A DNA stretch of 64,000 nucleotides. Origin: Phaeosaccion multiseriatum. Its lineage: Eukaryota; Ochrophyta, other classes. The DNA lies in NCBI GenBank assembly GCA_965112735.1, contig OZ218963.1:2418001-2482000 (forward strand), written 5' to 3'. Within the stretch, counting starts at the first letter, position 1. Each line of letters begins with the position of its first letter. The position numbers and the translations under genes are program-made. The notes beneath the pieces were generated by a model. That model made no database searches, was not told the origin of the DNA, and worked only from the letters and a program-made list of their open reading frames with translations. Shown in pieces: positions 49,472 to 61,337 of the stretch.

Positions 49472-52400
49472 GTCATCATCACTCGCCTTGAGGTCAGTCT
49501 TGGCCATGATTTCGAGGTTGGGCTTGAGGCCTCGGGCCGTCATTTCATCGAGCAAAGCGCGGGCTTGAGCGCTCCTGTCTCCGGGTCCAGCCCAGCCCAG
49601 ACAAGCAGAGAGACAGAGAGACAGACACAGAGAGAGAGAGAGGCGGAACACGTAAGACATGCGAGCGGTGAGGTGTGTGTGCGTGTATGTTGGGTGTGCG
49701 TGCTGTGGCCCCGGGACGATGCTGCGTCGTGACTCCTCTCGCCCTATAGTAGCAGCAGTTGGTGATACAGGCGTACCTGCCAGCGTGGAAGAGCGCGGCT
49801 GCGAGGGCATGATACATGAACTCATCCACCTCGACGCCGCTGGAGTGCTTGGCGTCCTGTATTATATGAGGGTGTAGAGGAGAGGAGGTCGGGCAGCAGC
49901 AGCAGCAGCAGCAGCGGTAGCGGCAGCCGTAGCGGCAGCCGTAGCGGCAGCCGCAGTGGCAGTAGCAGCAGCAGTAGCAGCAGTGGTACGCCTTGAGCAA
50001 AAGAAAGAGTAGGGACTTGATTCGAGGGCGACCAACATTTGCAGAAGCCCCCCCCCTCCATATCATCATCATCATCATCACCATCATCACATCATCATCA
50101 TCATCATCATCATCCTCATCATCATCGTCTTACCTCGAACACCGCCACGGCTTCCTCCAGCTCTTTCGCCTTGAGAGTGGCCAACAGGACCTGCCCAGAG
50201 GAAGGCAGCAGATGGACGGGAAGAAGGGGAGGCAGCAGATTGACGGAAGGAAAGCAGGAGATGGACGGACAGGAGGGAAGGCAGCAGATGGATGGATAGG
50301 AGGGAAGTCAACAGATGGAGGGACAGATGGACGGACAGAAGGGAAGGCAGCAGATGGACGGAGAGGAGGGAAGGCAGTGGACAAGCTTAGAATTGATGTT
50401 CGTAGTGGGTGAATAGAGTGAGCGAGCAATACAGACCACACTGGCACGGTGTAAAGTCCCACTGTGAGTTTGGGTCAACAAGACAGGGACATTCGCAAAT
50501 AGACGAGTCAGACCTGGGCCCAGACTCTACAGCTACTTCGCAGCTCCGCCCGTACGGCCGTATGCACAACGCGTGACGCAGCCACTGTGCCTGCCGCTGT
50601 CCTGTGCCTGGAACAACTTGCTCGCTCGCTCACTCACTCACGACCTCACTCACTCACCTGCATGTAACTCCCGATGTTGGGTTGGTGGGCCACCGAAGTC
50701 TTCATGTCCTGGAGGAGAGAGCGTGCCTCCCGCCACGCCCCCGCCCCGGCGCTCACCCCCAGGAGCACGTTGAGCAGAGCCACGTCATAAGGAATGCGCC
50801 GGGCCCTCAGCTCTTCCAAGAGTCGGAACGCCCCCCTGGGTGTGGTGGATTGTTTCATTTTTCAATAATAAATGGGAAGGGCGTCATACACCCATGTATC
50901 TTAAAGGAAAGGGCTCTCCATCCTTTCCTTGGAAGTGGGTGCTTGGTGAAGGGGGAAAGCTGTATGTGAAACCTAAACACGCACGTACTTCACATCTCTG
51001 GCATATCCACAAGCAGCAATGGCTGCGGTGTAGCACAGCTTGTCAGGCTCCACCCCCGTCCTCTCCATGTCACTCAGCAAGGACAGCGCGAGGTCCAGCT
51101 CCCCTGCCTCGCCACAGGCAGTGATGGCAGCCTCGAACACTGACACGTTCGCAGGGATGCCTGTGGCCGAAGAATATTTCAACCCCAAGGGGCGACGAGA
51201 GGAGAGACGAGTTCAAGCAGAAGAGAGTCAGAGGGAGAAAGAGTGGGCATGAGTGGGCATCATTGGTTTGGATGGGGATGCGGGCGAGTAAGAGGGGGCG
51301 GGGAGGGATCGACACAGCAGAGGATTGCGCAGAGGAGGGAGGGGAAGGTTTGTGCTCTGCCTCGGTCCAACCCACCCACCCACACATACCCACGCACGCA
51401 CTCACGCCCGCCCGCCCGCACCTAAATCGATCATCTGCCGGAGAAGCTCCATAACGGTCCGAGTGTCTGTAAGCGAGGCGCACGACAGAATGGCGGAGGT
51501 GTAGCAGTGAGCGTCGAGTTGGACTCCTCGCTCGACCAGGCGTTGAAGCGTACCCACCTGGGAAGGAAGCAAAACATGGAGGAGGCGATGGTAGGGGATG
51601 GCAAAGAATGGCAGGGGATGGTAGAGGATGGCAGGGGATGGCAGACGATGGCAGAGGGCGGAAAAGGGGTACGTGGGGCGTCGTTGTGTGAGGAGTGTAC
51701 GTGTCAAGGGTCTCCGATACGATACAGAGAAAGTCCGACAAACGTAAGTAGTTGACAGAATAGAAGAAACCCCAGGACACCCCCAACGCAAATCTCTCTC
51801 TGTTCTGTGTCACGCCCTCCCCCTTTTCCCCTCGCTCCCTCCCTTGCTTATTTCGCTCCGTTCCCTCTCGAAACTCGTTCATTCCTCCTCCCTCCCTCCC
51901 TCCCTCCCTCCCCCTCTGCCTGTTGGAAGGCGGGTCGACTCTCCTCACCGCAAGGGCATGCGCGCCGGCCAAGTTGCACGCTCTCACAGCAGCGTTGCAT
52001 GACGACGCGTCCATCGCGGCACCCTCTGGGCGGGCATGTGAGCACGGTGACGGGTGAGGAGGAGGAGGCCATCAGGCCATCAGGGACAGCAATGGAGGAC
52101 GATAGGAGCGAGGGGGATGAGAGACGAGCGGAGGGCGGCGTTTGTCTAAGCATTAACTTTGTGGGCAGGAGTAGCGCGACGCATCAAATCAAATATAGGC
52201 GGAGGTGGCAGCCAGGCTTTTGAGAGCACCTGACCAGCAACCATCTCTTGAAGAGTCGGAAAGGGCCGGTCCCTCCTTCAAAGTAATCAACATGATTCAT
52301 GGTGGTGACCAACCCCTTAGCATCTGCAGAGCCGGACGTAAGTTCACCATGAACAAACCCATCTTTCCTACCTCGCTTGTGAATATCCTCGAGCAGCCTG

Positions 52401-53700
52401 AGGGCGGCTTTGGGCCGCTTGGCTTTGCCACAAGCTACCATCGCGGCGCTGTAACAGTGCCGGCTGAACACGGGCACCTGAGTAGGCATACCAGAGACGT
52501 AGACCCCAAAGAGCGGTCGGTGGTACGCAGGAGGGGGAGGGGGAGGGTGAGATAAGAAGATTTGACGCTGTGAGACAAAGAGAGGACGTAAAGATAACAA
52601 GGTGATGGTGGGGTCCGCAAAGTTATTGTGTACCCGTCCAGTGAGTAGAGGATGGTGCAAGAGCACACCCACCCCTCAAGAAAGATACCCGATGAAGCTT
52701 CCTCTGCACCCCGCATCCACCTCACCCCAGTCAGTCCACGAGTGTAAGGCACGCATGAGTGAGTGCGGACTTTGTCTCACCCTCAAACGAGCCCCTACGT
52801 AAGAAATAAAAACACGATCGTAAGGCAGGACGCCTCCCCCCCCAGATGCCAAGTGTGCTGCTTTTGTGGAGCTTCACCACCACCCCCCATGCTACCCACC
52901 TCGCCCAGCAGCCGAAGCGATTCTTGCCAGAGACCCGAGTCTCCCACGGCCTTAATAGCTGCGCTGTATACGTACTCATTGTACACCTCCCCTCTATCTC
53001 TAGCCGACTTGAGCAGCGCGAGCACCGCCAGGCCCTGCTTCTTGGTCCCAAGCCCCATTACGACTTTGAGCATGGCCTTGTTGCGTCGGGTGTCCTCCGC
53101 GCTCTCTGGGTATGTACGTGGGCGTCACACAAGGAAAAGCATCACCAGGAACCAGTAAGGGGAAGGGCACACGCAGCCAGCAGCGTGAGAGGAGGCCGGG
53201 GGCGGGGGCCAGGGCTGGTCTCATGGGTACATCACGGTCAGGACTGATGGGACCTTCTTTGGCAAGCCTTCTACTCTTTTGTGTGTACCTTTCAATGATT
53301 CAGAGGCCGGACCGGCTTTCTCACTGCCGCTACTACTACGATGTCGCCCACTACCGACGGGATCGTTGCCCCCCCGCCCCGTGTGAACTGGTCTCATGCC
53401 CCGCGGCGAGAATCGGCAATTCCCCCTTCTCCACATCCCTTTCGATACTCCAGAGAGAAATTCGGCAAAATCCAGCGTGTCTTTTATCCGTGAGGCATGT
53501 ACCCTCCCTGTCGATGCTCCTTTACCCTCGTGAGGTAGCCGTGCTGGGAAGCTGCTGAGGCGCCGGTACAGGAAGGAGGACTGAGCACAGAGATACACGT
53601 GACTTTCGTTGCTGTGCATTGGACTGCCAGAGGCAGCATTTTCCCTCGCTCGGAACCTGCAGACGCCCAGGCGTCGTCCGCAATCACGACCCCGAATCAT
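49439..53700 (-). CDS. Pentatricopeptide repeat (PPR) protein, probably organellar
   Basis: Ten exons join in frame: 53700-53289, 53105-52900, 52477-52372, 52025-51949, 51557-51422, 51160-50989, 50835-50658, 50190-50134, 49856-49777 and 49574-49439, giving 519 residues. The N-terminal exon is rich in Arg, Ser and His and may be an organelle-targeting peptide. PPR units can be read from about residue 165 on: YVYSAAIKAVGDSGLWQESL, HCYSAAMVACGKAKRPKAAL, SSCNAAVRACNLAGAHALA, HCYTSAILSCASL, SVFEAAITACGEAGELDLAL, KLCYTAAIAACGYARD, ALLNVLLGVSAGAGAWREA and FMYHALAAALFHAGR. PPR proteins bind organelle RNA; the target cannot be read from sequence. The last units are weaker. Most introns carry minisatellites. 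TIR element R2 lies 70 bp upstream. Confidence 0.8.
49896..49986. repeat. GCAGCGGCAGCCGTAG minisatellite in a PPR intron
   Basis: Short imperfect units of GCAGCGGTAGCGGCAGCC lie between the eighth and ninth exons. Confidence 0.8.
50062..50127. repeat. ATC trinucleotide repeat in a PPR intron
   Basis: An interrupted (ATC)n array lies next to the eighth exon. Confidence 0.9.
50200..50392. repeat. Minisatellite of about 28-32 bp in a PPR intron
   Basis: About six imperfect units contain GGCAGCAGATGGACGGA. They lie in the intron between the seventh and eighth exons. Confidence 0.8.
51575..51665. repeat. GGGATGGCA-type short tandem repeat in a PPR intron
   Basis: Repeats of GGATGGCAG(G/A) of about 10-20 bp lie between the fourth and fifth exons. 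Confidence 0.7.
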
Positions 53701-53770
53701 GTTTGTGGAGAGATACAGTGTATTGACTTAAGAGGAAAGAAGAAATTGAAACTGAAAGTGTGTGTGGTGT

Positions 53771-54018
53771 TCGCTCGACCCCGCCCCTGACACACTATCC
53801 GCTATCCGCTATCGCCGGCGCCAGCCGGCGCGCTATCCGCTATCGGCAGCGTCAGCCGGCTTTGGGGGGGGGGGGGGGGGGGGGGGTTGTTGGGGCGTGC
53901 TATCCGCCAGCCGGCGCGCTATCCGCTATCGGCCGGCGCCAGCCGGCACGCTATCCGCTATCGGCCGCGGCCGATAGCGCGCTATCGAGAATGTGGGCGA
54001 TAGTGTGTCAGGGGTCGA
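53771..54018. mobile_element. TIR element with 6-bp target duplication, copy R2
   Basis: This 248-bp relative of R1 (39056-39358) shares the terminal CCCCTGACACACTATC, the GC-rich palindromic interior and the G run. TGGTGT flanks it at 53765-53770 and 54019-54024. The left end has a short insertion relative to R1. It lies 70 bp upstream of the PPR start codon. Confidence 0.85.
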
Positions 54019-54024
54019 TGGTGT

Positions 54025-54736
54025 GTGTGTGTGATGAGAGTCAGCCCCGTGCACGCCTAGCTAGCGGCCTAGGCCTATTTTGGAAAATTGCCCGGCCTAG
54101 CGAGGGCCGTAGGCCCTCGGCCTATTTATAGGCCGCCTAGGCGGCGGCCTAGGCGGTGGCCGGGTAGGCGGTGGCCGGAGGCCCGCGGCCTAGGGCAGAC
54201 GCCAACTAGGCGCAGGTCCAGGGCGGGAATATGCTCATATGCCCCTGGGCTGGCCCGGAACCCGCCCAAGTGTCGTCAGTTTTAAGCAAATGTATTGCAT
54301 GGGATAAGTGAGGAGTAGTTGTCTCTTTCCGCCTCGCTGGCCCTACGAGGAGTGCAGGCCTACAGGTGTGCTGCTACCCACTGGCTGGGCGGCACCACGC
54401 ACGCGCCCACGGTCACTGGGAGGCTGCCTAGAGGCGGGCTATACGCCGCCTAGCTAGGGCTGAAAAGTGAGCGGCCTATTTCGGCCGGAGGCCGCCGGCC
54501 TAGGCCTATTTCGGCCGAAGGCCGAGCGGCCTAGCGGCCTAGAGCCTAGGCCGCTAGGCGTGCACGGGGCCGATGAGAGAGTGTCATGGTCGGCTCCAGA
54601 CTGGCCTAGAAGCCTAGGCCTAGAGACGAAATTCGGCCGGCCTAGGGGGGCCGCAGGCCCCCGGCCTAGGCCTAGAGGGGGCCGCAGGTCCCCGGCCTAG
54701 GCCTATTTTTGGCGCAGCCCCCCCGGCCTAGGCCTA
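54025..54736. repeat. CCTAGG-rich repeat region
   Basis: This DNA is dominated by GGCCTAGGCC, CGGCCTAG and CCTATTTCGGCCG words in irregular order, with many self-complementary short palindromes. No coding frame is recognised. A smaller patch of the same DNA lies at 55200-55300. Confidence 0.8.
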
Positions 54737-55200
54737 TCGACCCTGGACAAGATTACGGTGTGCCGGCCGTAATCAGAATCAGATGATCTTGTGTCCAGGG
54801 TCGGCTCCCTCCCTCCCCCCCTCCCTCCCTCCCTCCCTCCCTCCCTCCCTCCCTCCCTCCCTCCCTCCCTCCCTCGCTCCCTCCCTCCCTCCCTCCCTCC
54901 CTCCCTCGCTCCCTCCCTCCCTCCCTCCCTCGCTCCCTCCCTCCCTCCCTCCCTCCCTCCCTCCCTCCCTCCCTCCCTCCCTCCCTCCGTCCCTCCCTCT
55001 CTCCCTCCCTCCTTCCCTCCCTCCCTCCCTCCCTCCCTCCCTCCCTCCCTCCCTCCCTCGACCCTGGACAAGATTACGGTGTGCGCCGGCCGTAATCAGT
55101 AATCAGCCCCCGGCTGGCGCATAATCAGTACTCAGGCCGGCTGGCGCCGGTCATAATCAGTAATCAGGCCGGGTGCGCCGGCCGTAATTACTAATCAGAT
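54737..55200. repeat. CCCT array flanked by TCGACCCTGGACA modules
   Basis: At 54737-54804 a TCGACCCTGGACAAGAT end and its inverted copy (ATCTTGTGTCCAGGGTCG) form a 68-bp inverted-repeat unit. It is followed by a (CCCT)n array (54803-55057), a second TCGACCCTGGACAAGATTA copy at 55058, and TAATCAG/GCCGGC repeats up to 55200. The long frames in the array are artefacts of the repeat. Nothing else is seen up to 55479 apart from a run of about 22 C near 55331-55353. Confidence 0.85.
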
Positions 55201-55479
55201 AGGTCGAGGCCTAGGCCTAGAACCGCCGGACTAGGGAGAAAAAATGGCCGGCCTAGAGCGGCCAACGGCCGCCGGCCTAGGCCTACTCGCGCCAGGACCG
55301 ACCTGCACCTCCACGCAAAGGGCGTTAGGAACCCCCCCCCCCCCCCCCCCCCCCGTGGGCTGCCACTGGGGAGTTCTACTAGAGTGTGTGCACAACTCCC
55401 CCCCCCTCCCTGCCATGAATGCCTGAGACCCAATTGAAAAGTTATATTCTCAACCGCGACTTCGCAGCACATTTTAAAA

Positions 55480-58400
55480 TTAAGGAGCGCAGCGCTTGGG
55501 GTCACGTGGGAACATGCTCGTCTTGCGGATGTTGTCCAGGCCCAAAAAGAGCTTCACCACGCGCTCCATCCCAATGCCGCCCCCGCCGTGCGGCTCCACC
55601 CCGTGCCGGAAGGCATCGAGGTACGAAGCAAGGTCGTCCAGAGGAATCTGCCACCACTTGGCCCTCTCCACCAGCAGATCCACGTCGTGGATACGCTGCG
55701 CGCCGGACACGATTTCCTCTCCGCGAATGAAGATGTCGAAGCTGTTGGACGCCGCTGGGTTGTCGGGGCAGGGCATGGTGTAGAAGGGCCGCACCGCAAG
55801 GGGGTACTTGTCCATCATGAAGAAGTCCGTGCCGAACTGCATGTGTATGAGCACGTATAAGTACGTGGTACGTGCGAGAAGAGGCAATGGGCACAATTTC
55901 CACCACAGTTTAAGTAGTCGCAGAGAGGTAAAGGTCAGACAAAAGCAAGCGGCGACAGACGAAAGCACGAAAGAAAGAGGTCTTCAGAGTGGAAAGATCA
56001 TCCAGTATGCCTGCTGGAGACTGCAGACAGAGATGCACCCCATTGCGCAATCGCTATTATTACCTCTTCCTTCCTTTCTCCCTCCCTCCCCACGTCCGTT
56101 GCTCCCTCCCTCCCTCCCTTCCACAACTCTTGTGCCCTCACCTTCTCGCGCACGATGGCTCCGAGGGCCTTCTCGTTCTCCGAGCTCAGATCCTCAAGCA
56201 CAGAGGCGTCGGAGTGCCCTGCATCCTGCAGCAGCTTGATGCCCTCCGGGTACGTAATTCGGAGTGAGGGGGTGATGTACTTGAGCGGTTCGAAGGGGAA
56301 CTGCTGATTCACGGCCTCGATCTCGTCTTTGAAGCGTTCGTTTAGGCCGTCAAAGATGTGGACGAAAAGCTTGCCGAACGTGTCGAGCACTTCAAAGTAG
56401 TGCTCCTGTGTGTATGTGGTGTTTAATTAGGCAGATAGGACGGACGAGAAGTGAGAAAAAGTGATTCCAGACAAGACAAAAGTGGGGAAGGTGGGGGCCG
56501 CTCCAGACAGCCTATACACAGTCAACGGACTGCAGGAAAAAACGAAAATCGTTCTTCCTCTCCCAAAGCCTGGCAGACTTTGTTCGCTCTCCTCACGGCC
56601 ACAGCCCCCCCCGTCCCCAGGGCGGGGACATGCACGCCGGCAGCACACGCCGCACGGGTTACGTACGTACTTACCTCGATGACCATCTCGAAATCGAGCC
56701 CCGTAAACTCGCACAGATGCCTGTTGGAGTTGGAGTTCTCTGCACGGAACACGGGGCCGATTTCGAAGACTTTACCAAACCCGCTGCAAGCTGATGAACA
56801 TGAGTAAGAGCAGGGGGGAGGGGAGGGGGAAGTAGATGGGCAAGCTAAACGAATATGAAGGGAGGTTGTTTCAGAGGCCACCAAGGACGCCACGCACGCA
56901 CGCACGCATGCACGCACGCACGCATGCACGCACGCACAAAGCATCTTCTTCACGAGAGAAGGGCAAACACGTATGTACCTGCGGTCATTTGCTTGTAGAG
57001 CTGAGGCGACTGAGCCAGACAGGCCGGGGAGCCAAAGTAGTCACACTTGAACACCTCAGCGCCGCCCTCCGAAGCTCCGGCAATGATCTTCGTGTCAAGG
57101 GAGGAACAACGGGCACAAGGCACGGGGGCGGAGTGCAAAGACCAGAGGGTCCGGATCAGGGTCAGGGTCATGAGCAAGAGCAGCAAGGTCAGAACCAGCT
57201 CCAACGACCAATAAGAGGGCATGCGGTACCGGTGCCCCCCTTTGCGGAGGCCAAGAGTGAGATAAGCTACTCCCAAACGGCCTTACTTTGGCGAGCGTTC
57301 GTGCCATGTTTGAGTCCATGACGGGCTTGCTCTTGCCCCTCTGTGAGACAAAGCGGTTCTCGCTGCCTCTCTCTCTCCTCACTCATTCCTTCTTTTCTTC
57401 TCACCTTGGGAGAGTGGATTTCCACAAAGTTCTTCTTTGAGAGGAACTCTCGGAACAGCTCGCAAACACCCGACTGGATGCGGAAAATGCCCTGTAACGC
57501 CACAGCCCACAACCCACAGCCCACAGACGGACAAAAGAGGGGGCGGTTGAGGTTTGACATGTGCGTTCCACGGACTCTACACGTTGCTTTGAGGAGGTGG
57601 ACGGCCTACTTACTCTTCTATCGACCAGAGGGACATGTGCGAAGAGTGCCTCGGCAAAGCGTGTAAAACGTAGTTGTTGGAACAGAGAAGGCAAGAAACG
57701 AGAAAACAACGCAGTCAGTCAGTCTCTGCTCTGCTGCCACTGACCTGATTGGCAGGGGTGCGCAAGTCGATCCAGCGGTAGTCGAGGCGCTGCTTCTGCG
57801 ACGTGCCTGTAAATCAATGCAATACACGATATTGGACACACTTCTGTTAACGTATCAATCAATGCACATCGTTTATGGATACACTTCTGTTAACGCTCCT
57901 GTCACCGATACGCATTGTGAAGTTGGGGGGGGGGAGGCCTTCCCACCTCGGGGAGAGAGAGTACTGAGCGCCCTCGGCGCGTGCGAGTAAAGACAGGGAA
58001 ACAAAAGAGGGGCAGCGAGCGTGACAACAGCAAAAGACACATACACGAGAGAGAAAGACTTGCCTGGCATCTCCTTCATTTCCTCCTCCGATCTGCTCGC
58101 GTCCTCTACACTGAGCGGCAGCGGCTGGGCGGAGCGACTAATGACGTGGATCTCCTCGATATGGACTTCAACTTCGCTCTGAGTGGCTGACAGTACCGGC
58201 TGAACAGCGCAAACATTGAAAGGGGGTAATGGCGCTGAGTCGGGCGTACGTAAGAAACAGTCACAAGAAGGGATGGCAAGCAGCGGAAGACGAGACCCCC
58301 ATCGAAAACGGGCTGAGCAAGTCACACAAAACCCCCCTAAGGCAGACAGACAAAGGCTTAATTAACAGGTAAGAGGCATGGTAGACTTGAGTGAGGAGAA

Positions 58401-58968
58401 GCACCTGTGTGTACACGTCACGCCCGCATCAGCGAAAAGCACTTGTAGGATATAATCGGCGTCTTGACCCTCAACCACACCTCACCTCAGGGGCCTTCAA
58501 GACCTTGCCTCTGATGTCCACAACACTCTCTCGGGAGACATCCGTGGCGTACTTAACCATTGACTTGGACTTTCCTCCCCCCTGGGGATTGGGGGAGAAG
58601 GGCGGATCACGAGGGCACATTTGGGTGAGGGTCAGGATACGGGGAAGGCTAGAACAGGAGAGGTGGAGGGGAACGAATTCGACGTTTACACATTGCTGTG
58701 TGAGTGTGAGGGAGGGAGGGAGGGAGGGAGGGAGGCAGAATCAATGCCATTTCGACGCCTCTACCGGGAGGAAGGATAAGGTGGGCCTTCGGTGATGGGA
58801 AGCGAAGCGGGCGGCCCGAGTGGACCTTCGATCAGGGGCGGCAGGGCACGCACACACACGCACTCACACACCTGGAAAACAACGCACTGCACTGTGTGCT
58901 GGGATTCGCGCATAAGAAGAAACGCGCCCTTACCCACGGCCCTGCAGAAGCCCCAACAACAAAAACAA

Positions 58969-59013
<45 letters not shown>

Positions 59014-61225
59014 CCAACAACAACGAAAAAGAATGACGTTAAAACGTTCACATCTCTCACCATTCCCTTGGAAAGGACAACGTTTCCCCATCCCATGCTC
59101 AACCTCCGGCCGTCTCTTCTCGGAACTTGACTCATCGCTAGACGCTACCTTCCCTCCCACAGTGTCACATACCGCACTCCCGGCCATCTCACTGCACCTC
59201 CACGTCGCTGCCATCCATCACTGGCCCATTCCTCCCCGAACTCTTCTCCCTTAGGTGCCTTCCACGCGCCCAGCACGCACCCACACCAATATGTCATGCC
59301 AATCCAAGTGCTGTATCCCAACCTCATCCGCCTCTGTCCACACCACGGACGACACATACACCCCCAAATACATAAGAGGACGACACGTACATCGCCAAAT
59401 GCCTCTCGCCACTCGCGGTACACACTCGCAGCCGCCCTCCACTCCACCCTCTCACCTGCTGACTTGCACCCTCGCCCTGATCCACACTTCTTTACCGTCC
59501 CACTGGCCGGTGACGTCACCCACAGACACGTAATGGCGGTCAGTGAGGGTTTGCGATTGGAGAAGAGGGTAGTCGCCAAACCTGTCCGAGGGTGGGTACG
59601 TGGGGAAGTACAAGAACGCGACCGTGTGACGCACAAGGGAGGGGAGGGCGTGAGGCTACATCTTCGATGAGAAGCGACAACTCGCAGACGTCTTTCGAAA
59701 TTTCTGTCTTTGCAACTAGGTTCGGTAGCTCAGCGGTCTAGACGGAATGTAGACGGGGCTCAATCGGGCTCGCTCAACATGAGCTGAGGCTGGCGCTGAG
59801 TGGTCTTTACGAGGAAATAGAAGAAGCATTGCCACAGCACTTCCGGAAGCATTGCCGCAGCACTTTCGGAAGCATTCACAGCACTTTCGGAAGCATTGCC
59901 ACAACACTATTGGAAGCATTACCACAGCACTTCACCTCACTCACCTTGTGCTATCCTCGGCATAAACGGCTTGGGCCTTGGCTGCGGCGGCGGCCTTTTG
60001 CTCTGCCTCCCTGGCCAGCCTCTTCTCCTCCTTCTCCTTGGCCTTCTTCTCCTGCACAGAGACGATGAGAAGAAGACGTCGCGTTTGGGTGTCGAGCAAT
60101 AATGGATGGGCCTCTGTCCAGCAACGTGGGCACCTCCCCCCCGCCTCACACTTCGAATTGGACTACAAGTACGTTTCCAAGACAATGAGAGGCGGGTGTA
60201 CTTTTGGCGTTGGAAGAGAAGAACACGGAAAGAAAAAATAGACCACCCATGACACCCTTTGAATGGCGAATGGCGAAGGAAAGTGATGGGGGCATATGGC
60301 AGGGCACCGCGAAGGGAGGCCAACGGAACGGTCTAGGGGAGGAGCTGAGAGGGGGAGACTGACTGAAACTGACCTTGGCTAATGCCTTCTTGGACTTCTC
60401 CGCAGGCTCCCCATTCGCTCCCTGCGTGGTGGGTGAGTGGGCCAGACCAGAGGGAGGTAAGGAAAGGGAAGGGAAGAAATGCATGCGGCATAAAAGGCTG
60501 GGTGGGTTAGCTACGTGGTTGGGGCTGCACCACCTCTCCGCATCTCGACACAGTAAGTGAGGCGCTTTGGTGCGAGCACCACCGCACACAACACACACAC
60601 ACACACCTGTGCGGGAGGAGTGGGTGGTGCCACCTTCTTCTTGTCCTTTCTGGACCCCTGTCGCACCAACGAGAGAAAGAGAGGGGAGGAGAGGGAAAAG
60701 GGGCACAACCAGACCAAAGACGTGAAGAGCGGGGCAATGAGCAATGAGAGTGGCGTTACGTATGATGCTTGGCGTCCCTTCGTCCCAGCCTTCACGAGCG
60801 GGACACACGGCCTGCGCACAAACACCTCCCTTAGAGAGGACGCATTGTGAGGAAAGGAAGTCCGTCCATACCTGGTGTCCCGGAGCGAGGTACTCCTCCC
60901 CGATCTCCTCCTTGTACTGTGCCTTGAGAGCCTTGAGAGCACCGAGCGCCTCGGTGATGTCCTCCTTGTCTGAGCAGGGAAGGTCGACCATTTTTTGTGC
61001 GTGGGCAGGGAATAAGCTGCAATAGTCATGCAAAATCTAGATGAAAAGCCTCAACCAGCGGCGTGTGATGTAGGGAGAATAGGCGAGCCACGAGAGAGTA
61101 AGACAGACGGATGGACGTGCCAGACGGATGGACGTGCCTGCCTTGAGTTTCTTTACCACATCTCCTTGCGCGGTGATGAGGGCAATGATCTCCTCCTTTC
61201 GGCTGTCATTCTCAGCGGTCGCCAT
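55480..61225 (-). CDS. DARS: Cytosolic-type aspartyl-tRNA synthetase with N-terminal WHEP domain
   Basis: Fifteen exons join in frame: 61225-61138, 60969-60872, 60657-60607, 60421-60374, 60051-59945, 59581-59456, 58941-58872, 58581-58486, 58199-58064, 57806-57745, 57491-57405, 57087-56979, 56790-56675, 56405-56142 and 55836-55480, giving 604 residues. It charges tRNA(Asp). An N-terminal WHEP-like helix pair ([34 protein letters not shown]) is followed by a Lys/Ala/Glu-rich linker, then the OB-fold anticodon domain ([11 protein letters not shown]). The class II core has motif 2 [11 protein letters not shown] and EFTGLDFEM. Motif 3 reads GGGIGMERV near 570, and the eukaryotic-type end is FPRDPKR. 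Human AspRS has no WHEP domain. The introns after exons 1 and 9 start GC rather than GT. An upstream in-frame TTG is not used as start. Confidence 0.9.
58963..59023. repeat. CAA trinucleotide repeat in an AspRS intron
   Basis: A near-pure (CAA)n array of about 60 bp lies in the intron between the sixth and seventh exons. Confidence 0.9.
59826..59935. repeat. Tandem 20-26-bp repeat in an AspRS intron
   Basis: Four to five imperfect units of GCATTGCCACAGCACTTTCG lie between the fifth and sixth exons. Confidence 0.85.
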
Positions 61226-61313
61226 GAGCCGAAGCCAAGCAAGCAAAGCCAAGCCAAAGAAGAAATGGTTGAGCGATCGGATGTCGGGATCGGTCGTGGG
61301 GGACTTTGGGAGA

Positions 61314-61336
61314 GGCGCACTTTTATAGTGTCGACC
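61314..61336 (-). promoter_or_regulatory. AspRS core promoter, TATA-type
   Basis: The minus strand reads GGTCGAC, AC, then TATAAAAGTGCGCC. The TATA box lies about 96 bp upstream of the AspRS ATG, a plausible distance for a promoter with a short 5' UTR. The motif matches 63478-63500 at 21 of 23 positions. Confidence 0.55.
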
Positions 61337-61337
61337 T

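Noticed and set aside
54703-55124. Long open frames on both strands (Leu-Pro-Pro-Ser and Gly-Arg-Glu-Gly repeats)
   Set aside because: They are translations of the (CCCT)n microsatellite and have no real coding signal.
59719-59800. tRNA-like start (GGTTCGGTAGCTCAGCGG)
   Set aside because: An A-box-like stretch is present, but there is no B box (GGTTCGA), no closing acceptor stem and no anticodon arm. It lies in an AspRS intron.
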